From an uncultured Erythrobacter sp. (GTDB taxonomy: Bacteria; Pseudomonadota; Alphaproteobacteria; Sphingomonadales; Sphingomonadaceae): DNA of 64,000 nucleotides. Position numbers and translations under genes: made by a program. The stretch covers positions 648,709 through 712,708 of the forward strand of contig NZ_CANMZM010000003.1 in the NCBI RefSeq assembly GCF_947502395.1, read 5' to 3'. How positions within the stretch are numbered: position 1 is the stretch's first letter; each line of letters starts with the position of its first letter. Shown piece by piece: positions 55,261 through 64,000 of the stretch. A model generated the notes under the pieces. That model was given only the letters and a program-made list of their open reading frames with translations. It was not told the origin of the DNA and searched no databases.

Positions 55261-55914
55261 TTGCACACGCTAGAAAAAACTCAAACTCTCTCCAGATTTC
55301 TTGATTGTAGCGATCAGTCCGCGTCAATCCTGGCGCAGGCTGTGCGTCCGGCCCAGTTTAAGTCGCGCAGCATTCTGTCTCACCAAGGCGAAGATTGCAC
55401 AAGCTTCTGGCTCATTCTTGATGGCACCGTCCAGTTGAGAGCCATTTCCTTTGAAGGCCAAAACACAGTGATCTCTTCATTTGGGCCGGGAGAAATCATT
55501 GGTGCTTTTTCTGATTCGCAGTCTTTCAATTACGATATCTGTGCCCTCAGCTCATTAAGCACTCTTGAGATTTCTGGTGTCCAATTGGCAAAGATCGTGC
55601 GCGAGCACAGCGATATCGGCGCTGGCCTTTCTCGCATTTATGCGGGGCAATTGGACGTAGTGCTGGATCGCTTTTCCTCGCGGGTTGCGCTTTCAGCAAT
55701 GGGTCGATTCTATAAGGAACTTCTGCGCTGTGCCGAAGGTCTAGACACTGTGTCACCGCCTCCTGTGGTGACGGCTCTTGCTTTGGTTGCCCAAACTACG
55801 CGGGAAACAGGTTCGCGCGCCTTGAGCAATCTTGAAAGGCGAGGGATCATCGAAAGACATCCCGATCATCTCAAGATTGTCTCACGAGGAATGCTCGAGG
55901 ATCTTATTGTCTAG
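55261..55914 (+). CDS. Crp/Fnr-family transcriptional regulator
   Basis: 217 residues from a TTG start. N-terminal cyclic-nucleotide-binding fold (about 20-125, SHQGEDCTSFWLILDGTVQL) and a C-terminal winged helix (about 150-215). The recognition helix segment VAQTTRETGSRALSNLERRG resembles Crp-type proteins. The cAMP contacts are not conserved (GEIIGAFSDSQS), and the Fnr cysteines are absent. It may regulate the adjacent galactoside genes; a site like the 49216 palindrome lies 40 bases before it. Confidence 0.88.
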   Translation: MHTLEKTQTLSRFLDCSDQSASILAQAVRPAQFKSRSILSHQGEDCTSFWLILDGTVQLRAISFEGQNTVISSFGPGEIIGAFSDSQSFNYDICALSSLSTLEISGVQLAKIVREHSDIGAGLSRIYAGQLDVVLDRFSSRVALSAMGRFYKELLRCAEGLDTVSPPPVVTALALVAQTTRETGSRALSNLERRGIIERHPDHLKIVSRGMLEDLIV

Positions 55915-55920
55915 CGCGGC

Positions 55921-57435
55921 CTAGACTATTGCCGACCAGATAGAAGCGTGCCCTGACAATGTCTGGATTTCACCCAATTCCTCAATGCGAAGGGCCGGGC
56001 GAACGATCTTTGCAATCATCGCCGATTGAAGCCCCATCTTGACCTTGGCCCGGTGATTGGCCCGCGCAAGTCGTTCCATTCGTTCGCTCAGCCCATCCCA
56101 GATCCGGTGTGAGTCCGGCAGTCCAAGGTGCACCGCCAAAGTGGTATCGGTGTGCTGTGAACAACTTAGGGCAGCATCAATGACCCTCTCCATTGTTCCG
56201 CGCCAGATCAGCCCATTTCCTTCGACCACCTCACTCAGGCCGTAACGCTCAGCAACCGGTCCAAGAGCTTCCGGATCATTGGTAAGTACGAGGCCAGAAA
56301 GCGATGCTCGCTTGTCTTGTCGGTTAGGAGCAACAGGCCGCAGCTTAGTGCCTTGAACCTCGCAAACAGGTAGACCGGCTGCGGACCAAAGCGCGAGGCC
56401 GAGAGCATTCGAATGGCCAGATTGAGGCCAAACCATTGCATGTGCTCGACTGCGCAATGCTTCTGATTTGCGCAATGATTGCCCCATTGCAACGAGCTGG
56501 GTCACAGTTTTCGCTTCGCCGTTAGAGAGCTGTGTTTCCGCAATAGCGCTCGGCAGAGTTTCCACCAGCGCTGCGTTGGCAATGGCTCTGTGGAACCGCC
56601 GTTCCCAATCTGCCCCATGCGGCGCAAACACGTCCCGCCCCACATCATCAGGTTCGAAGGGGAAGGTCAGTGTTAACTCCGCTCCGCATTCGAGAGCTTG
56701 CTCGGCAAATAGAAGATCGGGCACACTTAAGAGCCCGCCAAAGCCGTAGCCAGGTGAAAGGTCTTCCAGCGACGATGCAATGGCTTTGACTGCATCGCTT
56801 GCGGTGTCGATGGCTTCTGCTGGCGTACTCTCATTTGACACAAAGTTGACGCTGCAAGGCACACGAAACGGCTCTAGCCACAAGGCTTCCTCGCCTTGGG
56901 CCTCGAGAATTCGGTCAAACTGCCCAAGGGTCGCGGCTTGGTCCTCATGTGCGAAGGGCAATCTCTTGTAGGCTAAAGCAAGTGCCGCTGTTGCCTGATC
57001 CATCTGCCGCAGCAGCAAGTGAGCTTCAGCCCGCGTTGCCTCACGCCAGTATGCGGTTTCCCCTTCATTTGGGTCGTTCTCGATCAGCTGTAAGACATCT
57101 TGCGCAATCCGTCCGGCGCGGGCGTGATCACCGGCGAAGCATGCAAGCGCCGCTGCATTGATCAGGGGATAGCTGTCTTCGCCAAGCGCGTTGGCAGCAA
57201 GATAGGCGTCCGAGGCTTGAGAGTAGAGGCGGTTGCGCTCATCTCCGCTCGCTCTTCTGGCAAGATCCTTTAGCAAGCGTCCCTTGAGGGTGAAAACCTT
57301 CGGATCGTTTTCAACTTTGCTCAGCCCACTCGACTGAAACAGTGACCAGGCCCGCACTGGGTTTCCAGCGCGGGCAAGGGCAAGAATGGTCTGATGGGTT
57401 GGCGTCATGGGCGATTGCCTAGCGCTGTGACTCAA
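55921..57435 (-). CDS. TPR-type protein of the TIR operon, function unknown
   Basis: 504 residues. The N-terminal third (about 10-190) consists of helical TPR-like repeats similar to the TRAF-binding/DUF4071 type that occurs beside TIR proteins (LKGRLLKDLARR, YLAANALGEDSYPLINAAALA). The rest is an alpha/beta region (about 200-500) I do not recognise, with TLTFPFEPDDVGRDVFAP and LGLPDSHRIWDGLSERMERL. No membrane segment. Last gene of a three-gene operon, overlapping the previous gene by 4 bases. Confidence 0.75.
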   Translation of the reverse strand: MSHSARQSPMTPTHQTILALARAGNPVRAWSLFQSSGLSKVENDPKVFTLKGRLLKDLARRASGDERNRLYSQASDAYLAANALGEDSYPLINAAALACFAGDHARAGRIAQDVLQLIENDPNEGETAYWREATRAEAHLLLRQMDQATAALALAYKRLPFAHEDQAATLGQFDRILEAQGEEALWLEPFRVPCSVNFVSNESTPAEAIDTASDAVKAIASSLEDLSPGYGFGGLLSVPDLLFAEQALECGAELTLTFPFEPDDVGRDVFAPHGADWERRFHRAIANAALVETLPSAIAETQLSNGEAKTVTQLVAMGQSLRKSEALRSRAHAMVWPQSGHSNALGLALWSAAGLPVCEVQGTKLRPVAPNRQDKRASLSGLVLTNDPEALGPVAERYGLSEVVEGNGLIWRGTMERVIDAALSCSQHTDTTLAVHLGLPDSHRIWDGLSERMERLARANHRAKVKMGLQSAMIAKIVRPALRIEELGEIQTLSGHASIWSAIV

Positions 57436-58325
57436 CCAAATCCGCCGGGATGACGTACATCGGGGTCGATTATGATTGGAATGTAGTATTTTGGCCTTGG
57501 CCTGCCAGTTGGCTTCTTCTTTCGACCGGTCAAATCCAAATGGATGTTGAACGCTTTGGGCGAGTTCACGCTATTGGTGTCGCCACCACCACTGCCACCA
57601 CCTTTTTGCGTGATGGGATCTGTCGGATCCACTATAAAGTATGCGAACCTGCAGTTATCCCTTTTGTCCTTTTTCTGCTTGTATTGAAGTACCCTTGTCG
57701 GATTTTCGAGAGTACCGTTTTCCGTGAGGATCCCGGATGACAGGAATGCGCCGCTATATTCCTTGCTAGTCGAGATGGCAGCACCGCTGCGGTTAAATTG
57801 GAGATTTGCATTCTTTGAGACGGAAAGCATAATCAGCTGAGGCTTCTCAGCAGAGATTGAAAGATGCGTTTCTCTTGGATGCTCAGGCTTTCTTATTCGG
57901 TTTGTGGATTTAATCCTCGAGTCATCAGGATCCTGATGAAATGCCTCTTGCAGGATTGTTGCAACGTTCGCCGCCGAATCTGGAAGAACAGAAAATTCAT
58001 CACGTTGCTGCGTGTATTTCAGGCGCCATCCCCTTGCAGTCATAAAGAGCTCCAGGCGAAGCCATACCGCTCGTTTGACATTTGACAGGTTTAGATTTGA
58101 AAGCTCCGTTTGAGGAACTTTGAAGCCTTCAAATTTGCTGGCTTCTTCTCGGGCGCTCTCATAATCTTGCACCTTCTGGTTAAATGCGAGCATCGTTTTC
58201 TGGAGGTCGGCGCTAAAGATGTCGAAGTCTTTATCCCCACGCATAACTGCCTTGATTTCCTCCTCAGAGAAGGGCTGTGGTGCCCCAGGCAGGTCCAATT
58301 CGGAAAAGCCAAATCTACTAGCCAT
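57432..58325 (-). CDS. unrecognised middle gene of the TIR operon
   Basis: 297 residues, soluble. Charged N-terminus (about 1-70, with a helical region SADLQKTMLAFNQKVQDYES), a central beta-rich part, a Gly-rich loop (KGGGSGGGDTN, about 245-255) and a basic, proline-rich end (TGRKKKPTGRPRPKYYIP). No catalytic motif is recognised. It is placed 2 bases after the TIR gene and overlaps the TPR gene. Its lower GC content than the housekeeping genes hints at later acquisition. Confidence 0.7.
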   Translation of the reverse strand: MASRFGFSELDLPGAPQPFSEEEIKAVMRGDKDFDIFSADLQKTMLAFNQKVQDYESAREEASKFEGFKVPQTELSNLNLSNVKRAVWLRLELFMTARGWRLKYTQQRDEFSVLPDSAANVATILQEAFHQDPDDSRIKSTNRIRKPEHPRETHLSISAEKPQLIMLSVSKNANLQFNRSGAAISTSKEYSGAFLSSGILTENGTLENPTRVLQYKQKKDKRDNCRFAYFIVDPTDPITQKGGGSGGGDTNSVNSPKAFNIHLDLTGRKKKPTGRPRPKYYIPIIIDPDVRHPGGFG

Positions 58326-58327
58326 AG

Positions 58328-59896
58328 CTAACCCCTTAATTTTGCGATCATTTCAAGTTTCAATTTCCAGGCCGCATTTTCCGGATCGCGTTGGACCAGT
58401 TCCTCAGCAACCGACTGGGCGCGAGCCAGCCGTTTGTCGGCAGCACGCGTGTCGCCGACATCAATTTCGTCTTCAGCCAGCGCAATCTGCGAGGCCAACC
58501 AAAGGTCCTGCCAGTCGCGGTTCTCGGGATCGCGTTCCAGCAACATTTCTGCGTGCTTTTCGCCCTCAAGGCGTGCTGTTCTTTCTTCGGTAAGTTCGCC
58601 AAGGCCTGCATGCGTCTCTGCAAGCCAGGCATAGCGGTTCGCAATGTCGACCAAGTGTTTAGGATCTTCGGGTTTCAAGGATGAAGCCTCTAGAAACAAA
58701 TCGAGCGCTGACCTGCACTGCGTTTGCGCTGATTTCATATCTCCATCGCGCAGCACTTCGAGCGTACAAAGGTTGCCTTCTCCATAGGCGGCCTCAGATA
58801 CCCATTCGGCTTTGGAAGAGTCTGCCTGATACAGCCTTGCTGTCAGGTCGCGATAGGATGACCACATTGCCTGTGTGCGATCCAGATCATCAGCTGCATA
58901 GGCATGATAGCCAACCCAGTAATTGCTCTGGGCATGTTCAAAGATGCGATCCGGATTCTCAGGATCTGCAGAAAGTCCTGCTTCAGTGCCGCGAAAGGCT
59001 TCAGCCAAGATCTCACCTGCCTTGGTTCGATCACCACCTTCGAGATGAAGCTCATCTTCTCCGATGGCATGGAGCACTGTTGCCCGCTGAGAAAGGCTTT
59101 CTGGTGAGAGACCTTTCAGGTCCTCTTGGGCTTTGTAGTAGGCTAGAGCACGTTCGTTGGCGCGCCTCATAACGTCCAGCCTGCCAACCCCCTTCAGCTC
59201 CGTCCGCAACTCACCAACCAAATAGCCAACGACGTTCTCGGCTTCGGCCTGTTGGAACTGCGCTTCATTGCGCGCTTGGAATGCGACGACTGCCATGGCC
59301 ATCATACATAGAGCGAAGACCCCCACTGCGCCCGTGACGGCCATCACGCGGGTCGTTTTGCGTTGGCTATCGCGCTGGATCAGTGCATCGAGGGGTACAT
59401 CAACAATCCCAGCAACCAGCTTGAGAAATCCAAGCTTCCAGCCATCTCCCTCTTTCCTGAGGTCTGCGGCGAGCGGTTCCACGCCATCCTCAAGCAAGGC
59501 GGGTGGAAAAGCATCTGCAGGTTCACCTTCAACAAGAGCTGCGAGTATGGGCCTATCGGGGTAAAAGCTGCGAAAATACTCGATCTCGCGTTCCACCCAC
59601 TGTGAAGCTTTTGCCTGGGGGGAACACACGACGACCAAGACCTCAGTTCGCTCCAAAGCGGATTTCACCGTGGTCGACAGGTCCTGCGCAACTGCAAGAT
59701 ACTCACGGTCTCGAAAGATCCGCCCAAGGTCGCGCGGGTGAGAGTTTTGTGAGGCGATTTCACCAAGACCTTTCGGTAGACGATAGGTCTCAAGTTGGGA
59801 GTGCAACCGGCGCACCAGTCGCGCATCACTATGACTGTAGCTTATGAAAGCTCTGAAGCTGGCTTGCGACCATTCAACTTTGTTTTGTTCTACCAT
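58328..59896 (-). CDS. TIR-domain protein with one membrane span and TPR-like C-terminus
   Basis: 522 residues. N-terminal TIR domain (about 12-150): FRAFISYSHSDARLVRRLH, FRDREYLAVAQDL, VVVCSPQAKASQW and EREIEYF, with Glu104 at the position of the catalytic Glu of NAD-cleaving TIRs. A membrane helix follows (about 184-207). The remainder (about 220-520) is helical TPR-like repeats, predicted on the other side of the membrane. First gene of the operon. Confidence 0.85.
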   Translation of the reverse strand: MVEQNKVEWSQASFRAFISYSHSDARLVRRLHSQLETYRLPKGLGEIASQNSHPRDLGRIFRDREYLAVAQDLSTTVKSALERTEVLVVVCSPQAKASQWVEREIEYFRSFYPDRPILAALVEGEPADAFPPALLEDGVEPLAADLRKEGDGWKLGFLKLVAGIVDVPLDALIQRDSQRKTTRVMAVTGAVGVFALCMMAMAVVAFQARNEAQFQQAEAENVVGYLVGELRTELKGVGRLDVMRRANERALAYYKAQEDLKGLSPESLSQRATVLHAIGEDELHLEGGDRTKAGEILAEAFRGTEAGLSADPENPDRIFEHAQSNYWVGYHAYAADDLDRTQAMWSSYRDLTARLYQADSSKAEWVSEAAYGEGNLCTLEVLRDGDMKSAQTQCRSALDLFLEASSLKPEDPKHLVDIANRYAWLAETHAGLGELTEERTARLEGEKHAEMLLERDPENRDWQDLWLASQIALAEDEIDVGDTRAADKRLARAQSVAEELVQRDPENAAWKLKLEMIAKLRG

Positions 59897-60410
59897 CGGA
59901 CTGTATTACGCCACCCCGTCAGATGTGTGTGGTGCAATAAAGGCCGAAACTAACTCACGAGCAACAGAAAATTGTTCTTGCACCAATGCTTGGCTTGCAT
60001 GTTTAGATGCTTATCAAGGTTTTGAGTGTTCCAACTTACTTGGACCATCGCAGTAATATGCTGGATGTGGAGCTCTGATTATGCGGCATTTGTCACTCAT
60101 CCATCATGGCCACCAGAACCTCTGAAGAGATTATGCCATCCGAGAAGCAAACGGAATCAATCATGTCTCTCGTACAGCCTTGCCGTGGGCATTCTGTTTC
60201 TCAGCAAGCTTTTGACGGAATGAAGCTGATGCAGCCCGGATTCTAGGTATAGACCCGCACTGGAAGACTTGCACATCAGTCTGCGCGCAGCGGTCCCAGA
60301 ATCAGCGGCAAAGGCGGCATGCACCGATTCGAAATCAGAAGCAGCTCGGCCCTAACTCGACTGACACAAACTAACTGTCTCGAAACTGGTTCGACCGGTC
60401 TCGGACTGAT
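59897..60410. other. intergenic region, no gene seen
   Basis: 514 bases between divergent transcription units. Somewhat AT-rich. No ORF with a ribosome site or recognisable product. It ends in an inverted repeat GTCTCGG (60398-60404) / CCGAGAC (60419-60425). It probably contains the promoters of the TIR operon and the DUF1800 gene; hexamers could not be assigned. Confidence 0.4.
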
Positions 60411-60476
60411 TTGACTAACCGAGACAGCTACCGCAAGTCCCGTGCGCTCGGGTTATTGCGCAAAAGGAGAGAAGGC

Positions 60477-62372
60477 TTGGTCGACAACGACACGTTGAAG
60501 GTCGTGGATCAAATCGATGGTCACGAAAATTTGGAACTCACAGACTGGGACGGGTCGGAGGATAATCTACAATCCCACGCTCAAAGTGAGCAAGATTACG
60601 AACAGTGTGGGGAGACGACGAACAAGGCCGCGCTTGCCGCTGTCTCTACGCTGGCATTGGCGACTGCTGCCTGTGGCGGGGGAGGAGGCTCGGGAGGCTC
60701 GGCCGCACCACCTCCAATAGGGGGAGGAGGAACTCCAGCCCCGACTGTCCTTACCCCACAGAGTGATGTCGAGGCTGCACGTTTTGCATTGAGAGCGGGT
60801 CTGTCGGTTTCTCCTGGCGACATTTTGGAGATGCGCTCGGAAGGATACGAGCGTTGGCTCGATAACGAGATCAATCAAACGAATGAACGAAGCGCTGAGC
60901 AGTTCCTATCTGAGCTCGGTTTTGAAACCGTCGATGAGGAAGAATGGTACTTCCGTTCTCCGCCCGGTGACTACATGATCTGGAACCAACTGCTGACCGG
61001 GCGCAATTCGGTGCGTAAGCGCGTCGCGCTAGCGCTATCGGAGTTCTTCGTTGTCTCAGCTTCCGCTAACCTCAGGGTCTGGCCCAGCACTGCCATTGGT
61101 GCCTACTGGGACCTTCTGAAAGAAGAAGCGTTCGGCAATTTCCGAGATCTGCTCGAAGCGGTCACACTTAACGCGGCCATGGGAATTTTTCTCAACACTT
61201 TTGGCAACAGAAAGGCGAATCCCGACTCTGGACGTGTTCCAGATGAGAACTTTGGTCGTGAAGTTATGCAGCTGTTCTCCATCGGTTTAGTCGAACTCGA
61301 TATCGATGGGACCGAGCGGCTCGATGCTTCGGGCAATCCAATTGAGACATACGGCAATGAAGATGTGACTGGAATTGCTAAGGTCTTCACCGGTTATCAC
61401 TATAGTTACGAAGGCAATATTACCTTCCAGAGTCCGGCGAACCGACCCAATCTAGACCTCCCTGAAGCCCGGCTTTTGCGCAACCCAATGACGGCGGACA
61501 ATAGTCTTCATGTGCCCAACCGTAGTGATCAGCATTCCCGCCAGGAAAAGAGCTTCCTCGGTGTTACGATACCCTCAGACACTGGGCCTGAGGAGAGCCT
61601 CAAGATTGCTATGGATACTCTCTTCAATCACCCCAATGTCGGTCCGTTTTTCGGTAAACAAATGATTCAGCGGCTTGTGACGAGCAATCCGTCGCCTGCG
61701 TATGTGCAGCGGGTGGCCGAAACCTTCAATGACAATGGCCAAGGCGTACGCGGTGATTTGCAGGCAGTGTTTAAGGCTGTTCTACTCGACGATGAGGCGT
61801 TGTCAGAACAATCGCTGGAAGACTCGACCTTTGGCAAATTGCGTGAACCCATGTTGCGTTTTGTCCAGTGGGCGCGGACGTTTGGAGCCCGATCAAAGAG
61901 TGGTGCTTGGTTGATTCCGAATCTTGTGAACCGCTCCACCCGCTTGGGCCAGTCTCCGTTGCGTTCGCCTTCGGTGTTCAATTTTTTCAGACCTGGTTTC
62001 ATTCCAGCCAATACACAAACTGCCGAAAGGGGGCTGCTCGCCCCGGAATTTCAACTCGTGAACGAGACGACAGCGGCCTCCTATGTCAATTTTATGGAGC
62101 GCACGATCAATGGCGGCGGATTTTGGCTCTCTGATGTAGAAGTGACTTACGAAGATGAACTCGAAATTGTCGATGATACAGAAGCATTGCTTGACCGGTT
62201 AGATTTGCTGCTGGCTGCGGGTCAATTGTCTAGTGAAACTCGAAGTACAATTGCAGATGCCCTCAATGCGGAGGGAGTGACTGCGACAAGCAGTGAGGAA
62301 GATAAGCTCGCCCAGGTCCACCGCGCCATACTCTTGGTGATGGTTTCAAACGACTATCTGGTTCAGCGCTAA
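60477..62372 (+). CDS. exported DUF1800 domain-containing protein
   Basis: 631 residues from TTG 60477, which has a very strong Shine-Dalgarno (AAGGAG, eight bases upstream). A frame from TTG 60411 (653 residues) is open but has none. The first 50 residues are acidic, followed by a hydrophobic stretch ending in TAACGGGGGSGG (Cys at residue 66), an unusually late lipobox-like site. The DUF1800 domain occupies about residues 90-620 (SEFFVVSA, FGREVMQLFSIGL, FFGKQMIQRLV). The domain is nearly always paired with DUF1501, as here. Function unknown; an envelope role is likely. Confidence 0.85.
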   Translation: MVDNDTLKVVDQIDGHENLELTDWDGSEDNLQSHAQSEQDYEQCGETTNKAALAAVSTLALATAACGGGGGSGGSAAPPPIGGGGTPAPTVLTPQSDVEAARFALRAGLSVSPGDILEMRSEGYERWLDNEINQTNERSAEQFLSELGFETVDEEEWYFRSPPGDYMIWNQLLTGRNSVRKRVALALSEFFVVSASANLRVWPSTAIGAYWDLLKEEAFGNFRDLLEAVTLNAAMGIFLNTFGNRKANPDSGRVPDENFGREVMQLFSIGLVELDIDGTERLDASGNPIETYGNEDVTGIAKVFTGYHYSYEGNITFQSPANRPNLDLPEARLLRNPMTADNSLHVPNRSDQHSRQEKSFLGVTIPSDTGPEESLKIAMDTLFNHPNVGPFFGKQMIQRLVTSNPSPAYVQRVAETFNDNGQGVRGDLQAVFKAVLLDDEALSEQSLEDSTFGKLREPMLRFVQWARTFGARSKSGAWLIPNLVNRSTRLGQSPLRSPSVFNFFRPGFIPANTQTAERGLLAPEFQLVNETTAASYVNFMERTINGGGFWLSDVEVTYEDELEIVDDTEALLDRLDLLLAAGQLSSETRSTIADALNAEGVTATSSEEDKLAQVHRAILLVMVSNDYLVQR

Positions 62373-62385
62373 AGGAGGCGAGACA

Positions 62386-63822
62386 ATGTTTCACATTGGA
62401 AAATCAAACGAAATTACTCGTCGTGCCTTTATGCACCGGTCGAGTCAGTTGGCCGTGATGGGAGCAGCGTCCGGCTATGCGATGGGGCTGGCGGGGCTAA
62501 GTGATGCGGCCGCTTTTGATAGCTCTGGTGGATATAAGGCGCTGGTGTGTGTCTTTCTTTTGGGCGGCAACGATCATGCTAACACACTGATCCCATTCGA
62601 TGTGCCTAATTACAACCGCTATTCGAACATTAGAGGCGGTCTGCCAGCAAACGGCGGGATTGCCATTGCGCGGGATGCACTGGCAGGGCAGGTTCTCAAC
62701 CCGTTACAAGAGCAAACGCTCACTGACGATATGCAGCTGGCGCTTGCGCCGACAATGCCCCGATTGAAGGCGCGGTTTGACCAAGGGGTCATGGCGCCCC
62801 TGCTCAATGTTGGGCCCTTGATTGCGCCGATTACGCGCCAACAATTTGACAGCGAGGATCTGGTCAGTTTCCCAAGGCCGGCCAATCTATTCTCGCACAA
62901 TGACCAGCAGTCGACCTGGCAATCGGGCTCTCCTGAAGGATCGGTCTCGGGCTGGGGTGGGCGGATTGGCGATCTGGCAGCCAGCAGCAATACCAATTCG
63001 ATGTTCACCGCGATCAACGCTTCGGGTAGTGGGGTGTTTCTTTCTGGCGACCAGACCCAACCATATGGCATATCGTCCAACGGGGCGATCACCGTGAGGG
63101 CATTGAATCGAAGGCTTTACGGCTCGCAAGCAGCTAGTGATGCGCTTCGGACTTTGCTGACGGCAGGTACTGGCCATGTCTTTGGTAATGACTACGCCAT
63201 GGCGAACGCGCGCTCAATCCAGTTCTCTGGTTTCATCAGCGATGCGCTCGAGAATGTCAGCCTTAACACCGACTTTGGGGACGGCAGCCTTGCCAGCCAA
63301 CTTAAGACTGTCGCGCAACTGATTGCTGCGCGCGGATCACTTGGCGTAACGCGGCAAGTCTTTCTCGTCGCAACGGGCGGGTTTGATAATCACGATGGCT
63401 TGATCGGCACGCATGAAGGGCTGTTGGCAAGCGTCGACACCGCGCTCGATGCGTTTTACCAAGCGATGGAGGAAGTCGGAGTGGCGGATCAGGTGACTGC
63501 ATTCACTGCCTCTGATTTTGGTCGCACGCTTGCCTCCAATGGTGATGGATCGGACCACGGGTGGGGTGGACATCACCTCGTATTGGGCGGTGCGGTCAAT
63601 GGTGGCCAGTTCTACGGTACAGCCCCCACGATTTCGATTGATGCCGATGACCAAGTGGGACGAGGAAGGCTACTTCCTTCAACGTCAGTTGACGAATACT
63701 CGGCTACTTTGGCCAAATGGCTGGGGGTCGAAGCGAGCGAGATCCCGTTGGTCTCCCCCAATATCGGTAATTTCAACTCGCCGGATCTTGGCTTTATGCG
63801 GGAGGCAGTGCCGGCCGGGTAG
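62386..63822 (+). CDS. DUF1501 domain-containing protein with Tat-like signal
   Basis: 478 residues. N-terminal TRRAFMHRSSQLAVMGAASG resembles a twin-arginine signal (RRAFM), so export by Tat is likely. The DUF1501 domain has GGNDHANTLIPFD, FLVATGGFDNHDG, FTASDFGRTLASNGDGSDHGWGG (sulfatase/alkaline phosphatase-like fold). Starts 13 bases after the DUF1800 stop, with AAAGGAGG upstream. These two genes form an operon. Confidence 0.9.
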   Translation: MFHIGKSNEITRRAFMHRSSQLAVMGAASGYAMGLAGLSDAAAFDSSGGYKALVCVFLLGGNDHANTLIPFDVPNYNRYSNIRGGLPANGGIAIARDALAGQVLNPLQEQTLTDDMQLALAPTMPRLKARFDQGVMAPLLNVGPLIAPITRQQFDSEDLVSFPRPANLFSHNDQQSTWQSGSPEGSVSGWGGRIGDLAASSNTNSMFTAINASGSGVFLSGDQTQPYGISSNGAITVRALNRRLYGSQAASDALRTLLTAGTGHVFGNDYAMANARSIQFSGFISDALENVSLNTDFGDGSLASQLKTVAQLIAARGSLGVTRQVFLVATGGFDNHDGLIGTHEGLLASVDTALDAFYQAMEEVGVADQVTAFTASDFGRTLASNGDGSDHGWGGHHLVLGGAVNGGQFYGTAPTISIDADDQVGRGRLLPSTSVDEYSATLAKWLGVEASEIPLVSPNIGNFNSPDLGFMREAVPAG

Positions 63823-63837
63823 CCGCAGAGAATTTGA

Positions 63838-63860
63838 GGGCGCGCCGCGCCGCGCCCTTT
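63838..63860 (+). terminator. GC-rich hairpin after the DUF1501 gene
   Basis: GGGCGCG (63838-63844) / CGCGCCC (63851-63857) followed by TTT. Weak intrinsic terminator candidate, 15 bases after the stop. Confidence 0.5.
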
Positions 63861-63924
63861 GGTCTCAGCAAAGAATTTCTGCGTGAGATGCCAGAAGTGA
63901 CTTTTTGCACATTGTTGGATCGGG

Positions 63925-63998
63925 CGGGTCGCTATTCCCTGCTCATGGGCCATGAGTTCCTGGCCCAAGCGACCCGAAGCCTGGCTCCCCGTTTTTTT
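63925..63998 (+). other. nested hairpin with T tract at the window edge
   Basis: Outer stem CGGGTCGCT (63925-63933) / AGCGACCCG (63968-63976); inner stem GGGCC (63947-63951) / GGCCC (63962-63966), which competes with a palindrome CTCATGG-G-CCATGAG (63942-63956). A T7 run ends at 63998. Could be a small RNA with its terminator or part of a larger leader cut by the window end. Confidence 0.35.
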
Positions 63999-64000
63999 CG

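Noticed and set aside
59844..60056. Cys-rich small ORF upstream of the TIR gene
   Set aside because: No ribosome site; it overlaps the divergent start of the TIR gene.

Overview
The window looks like chromosome from a marine alphaproteobacterium of the Sphingomonadales (Erythrobacter-like). I infer this from protein style and gene order: the cobA-DUF2849-cysI-DUF934-cysH sulfur operon, an AspRS of bacterial type, moderately high GC with tight coding, and many ATGA-type gene overlaps. No phage, insertion sequence, rRNA operon or CRISPR array is visible. There is one tRNA (CAT anticodon, 27587-27663).

Layout. (1) 1-6.7 kb, + strand: YbjN-like protein, proC, a Bax-inhibitor-1 family membrane protein, a proline-rich lipoprotein, obgE, proB and an NAD-dependent epimerase. 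(2) 6.7-15.4 kb, - strand: a sulfur block of two tightly packed runs, proline-rich membrane protein/sseA/metC/mscS, then cobA/DUF2849/cysI/DUF934/cysH (siroheme and assimilatory sulfate reduction). (3) 15.5-27.7 kb, housekeeping: queF, oxyR, rnd, aspS, a histone-deacetylase-like hydrolase, acpP-fabF-mltG, a 2H phosphoesterase, a Popeye-like membrane protein and the tRNA. (4) 27.7-31 kb: a MarR-controlled operon of a crotonase, an SDR and two isochorismatase-fold proteins; the second has lost its whole catalytic triad. (5) 31-38.6 kb: amidohydrolase lipoprotein, LytTR response regulator and LytS-type kinase, an autotransporter, and a membrane protein.

(6) 39-47.6 kb is the most unusual region. 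It holds a CHASE2 hybrid histidine kinase, a LuxR-type response regulator, and at least seven very small genes. Six of these encode peptides with a double-glycine-type leader but unrelated cores. They are followed by a HlyD-type adaptor and a C39-peptidase ABC exporter. Between the divergent regulator and the first main-cluster peptide lies an array of CTAG tetranucleotides on an almost exact 14-bp period. A CTAG pair with the same spacing sits upstream of the isolated peptide gene. I read this as a peptide secretion and signalling (or bacteriocin) island with its own two-component control.

(7) 47.6-55.9 kb: a galactoside catabolic module, with a sodium/solute symporter, GH36 alpha-galactosidase, glpD, galT, galK and a Crp/Fnr-type regulator. 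A glpD coupled inside a galactose operon suggests the substrate is an alpha-galactosyl-glycerol such as floridoside. A perfect palindrome in the symporter/alpha-galactosidase gap resembles a site in front of the regulator. (8) 55.9-59.9 kb: a three-gene operon with a TIR-TM-TPR protein, a protein I do not recognise and a TPR protein, possibly a signalling or defence module. (9) 60.4-64 kb: a DUF1800/DUF1501 pair of exported proteins, then a structured sequence at the window edge.

Functions rest on motifs read by eye. No database search was run.
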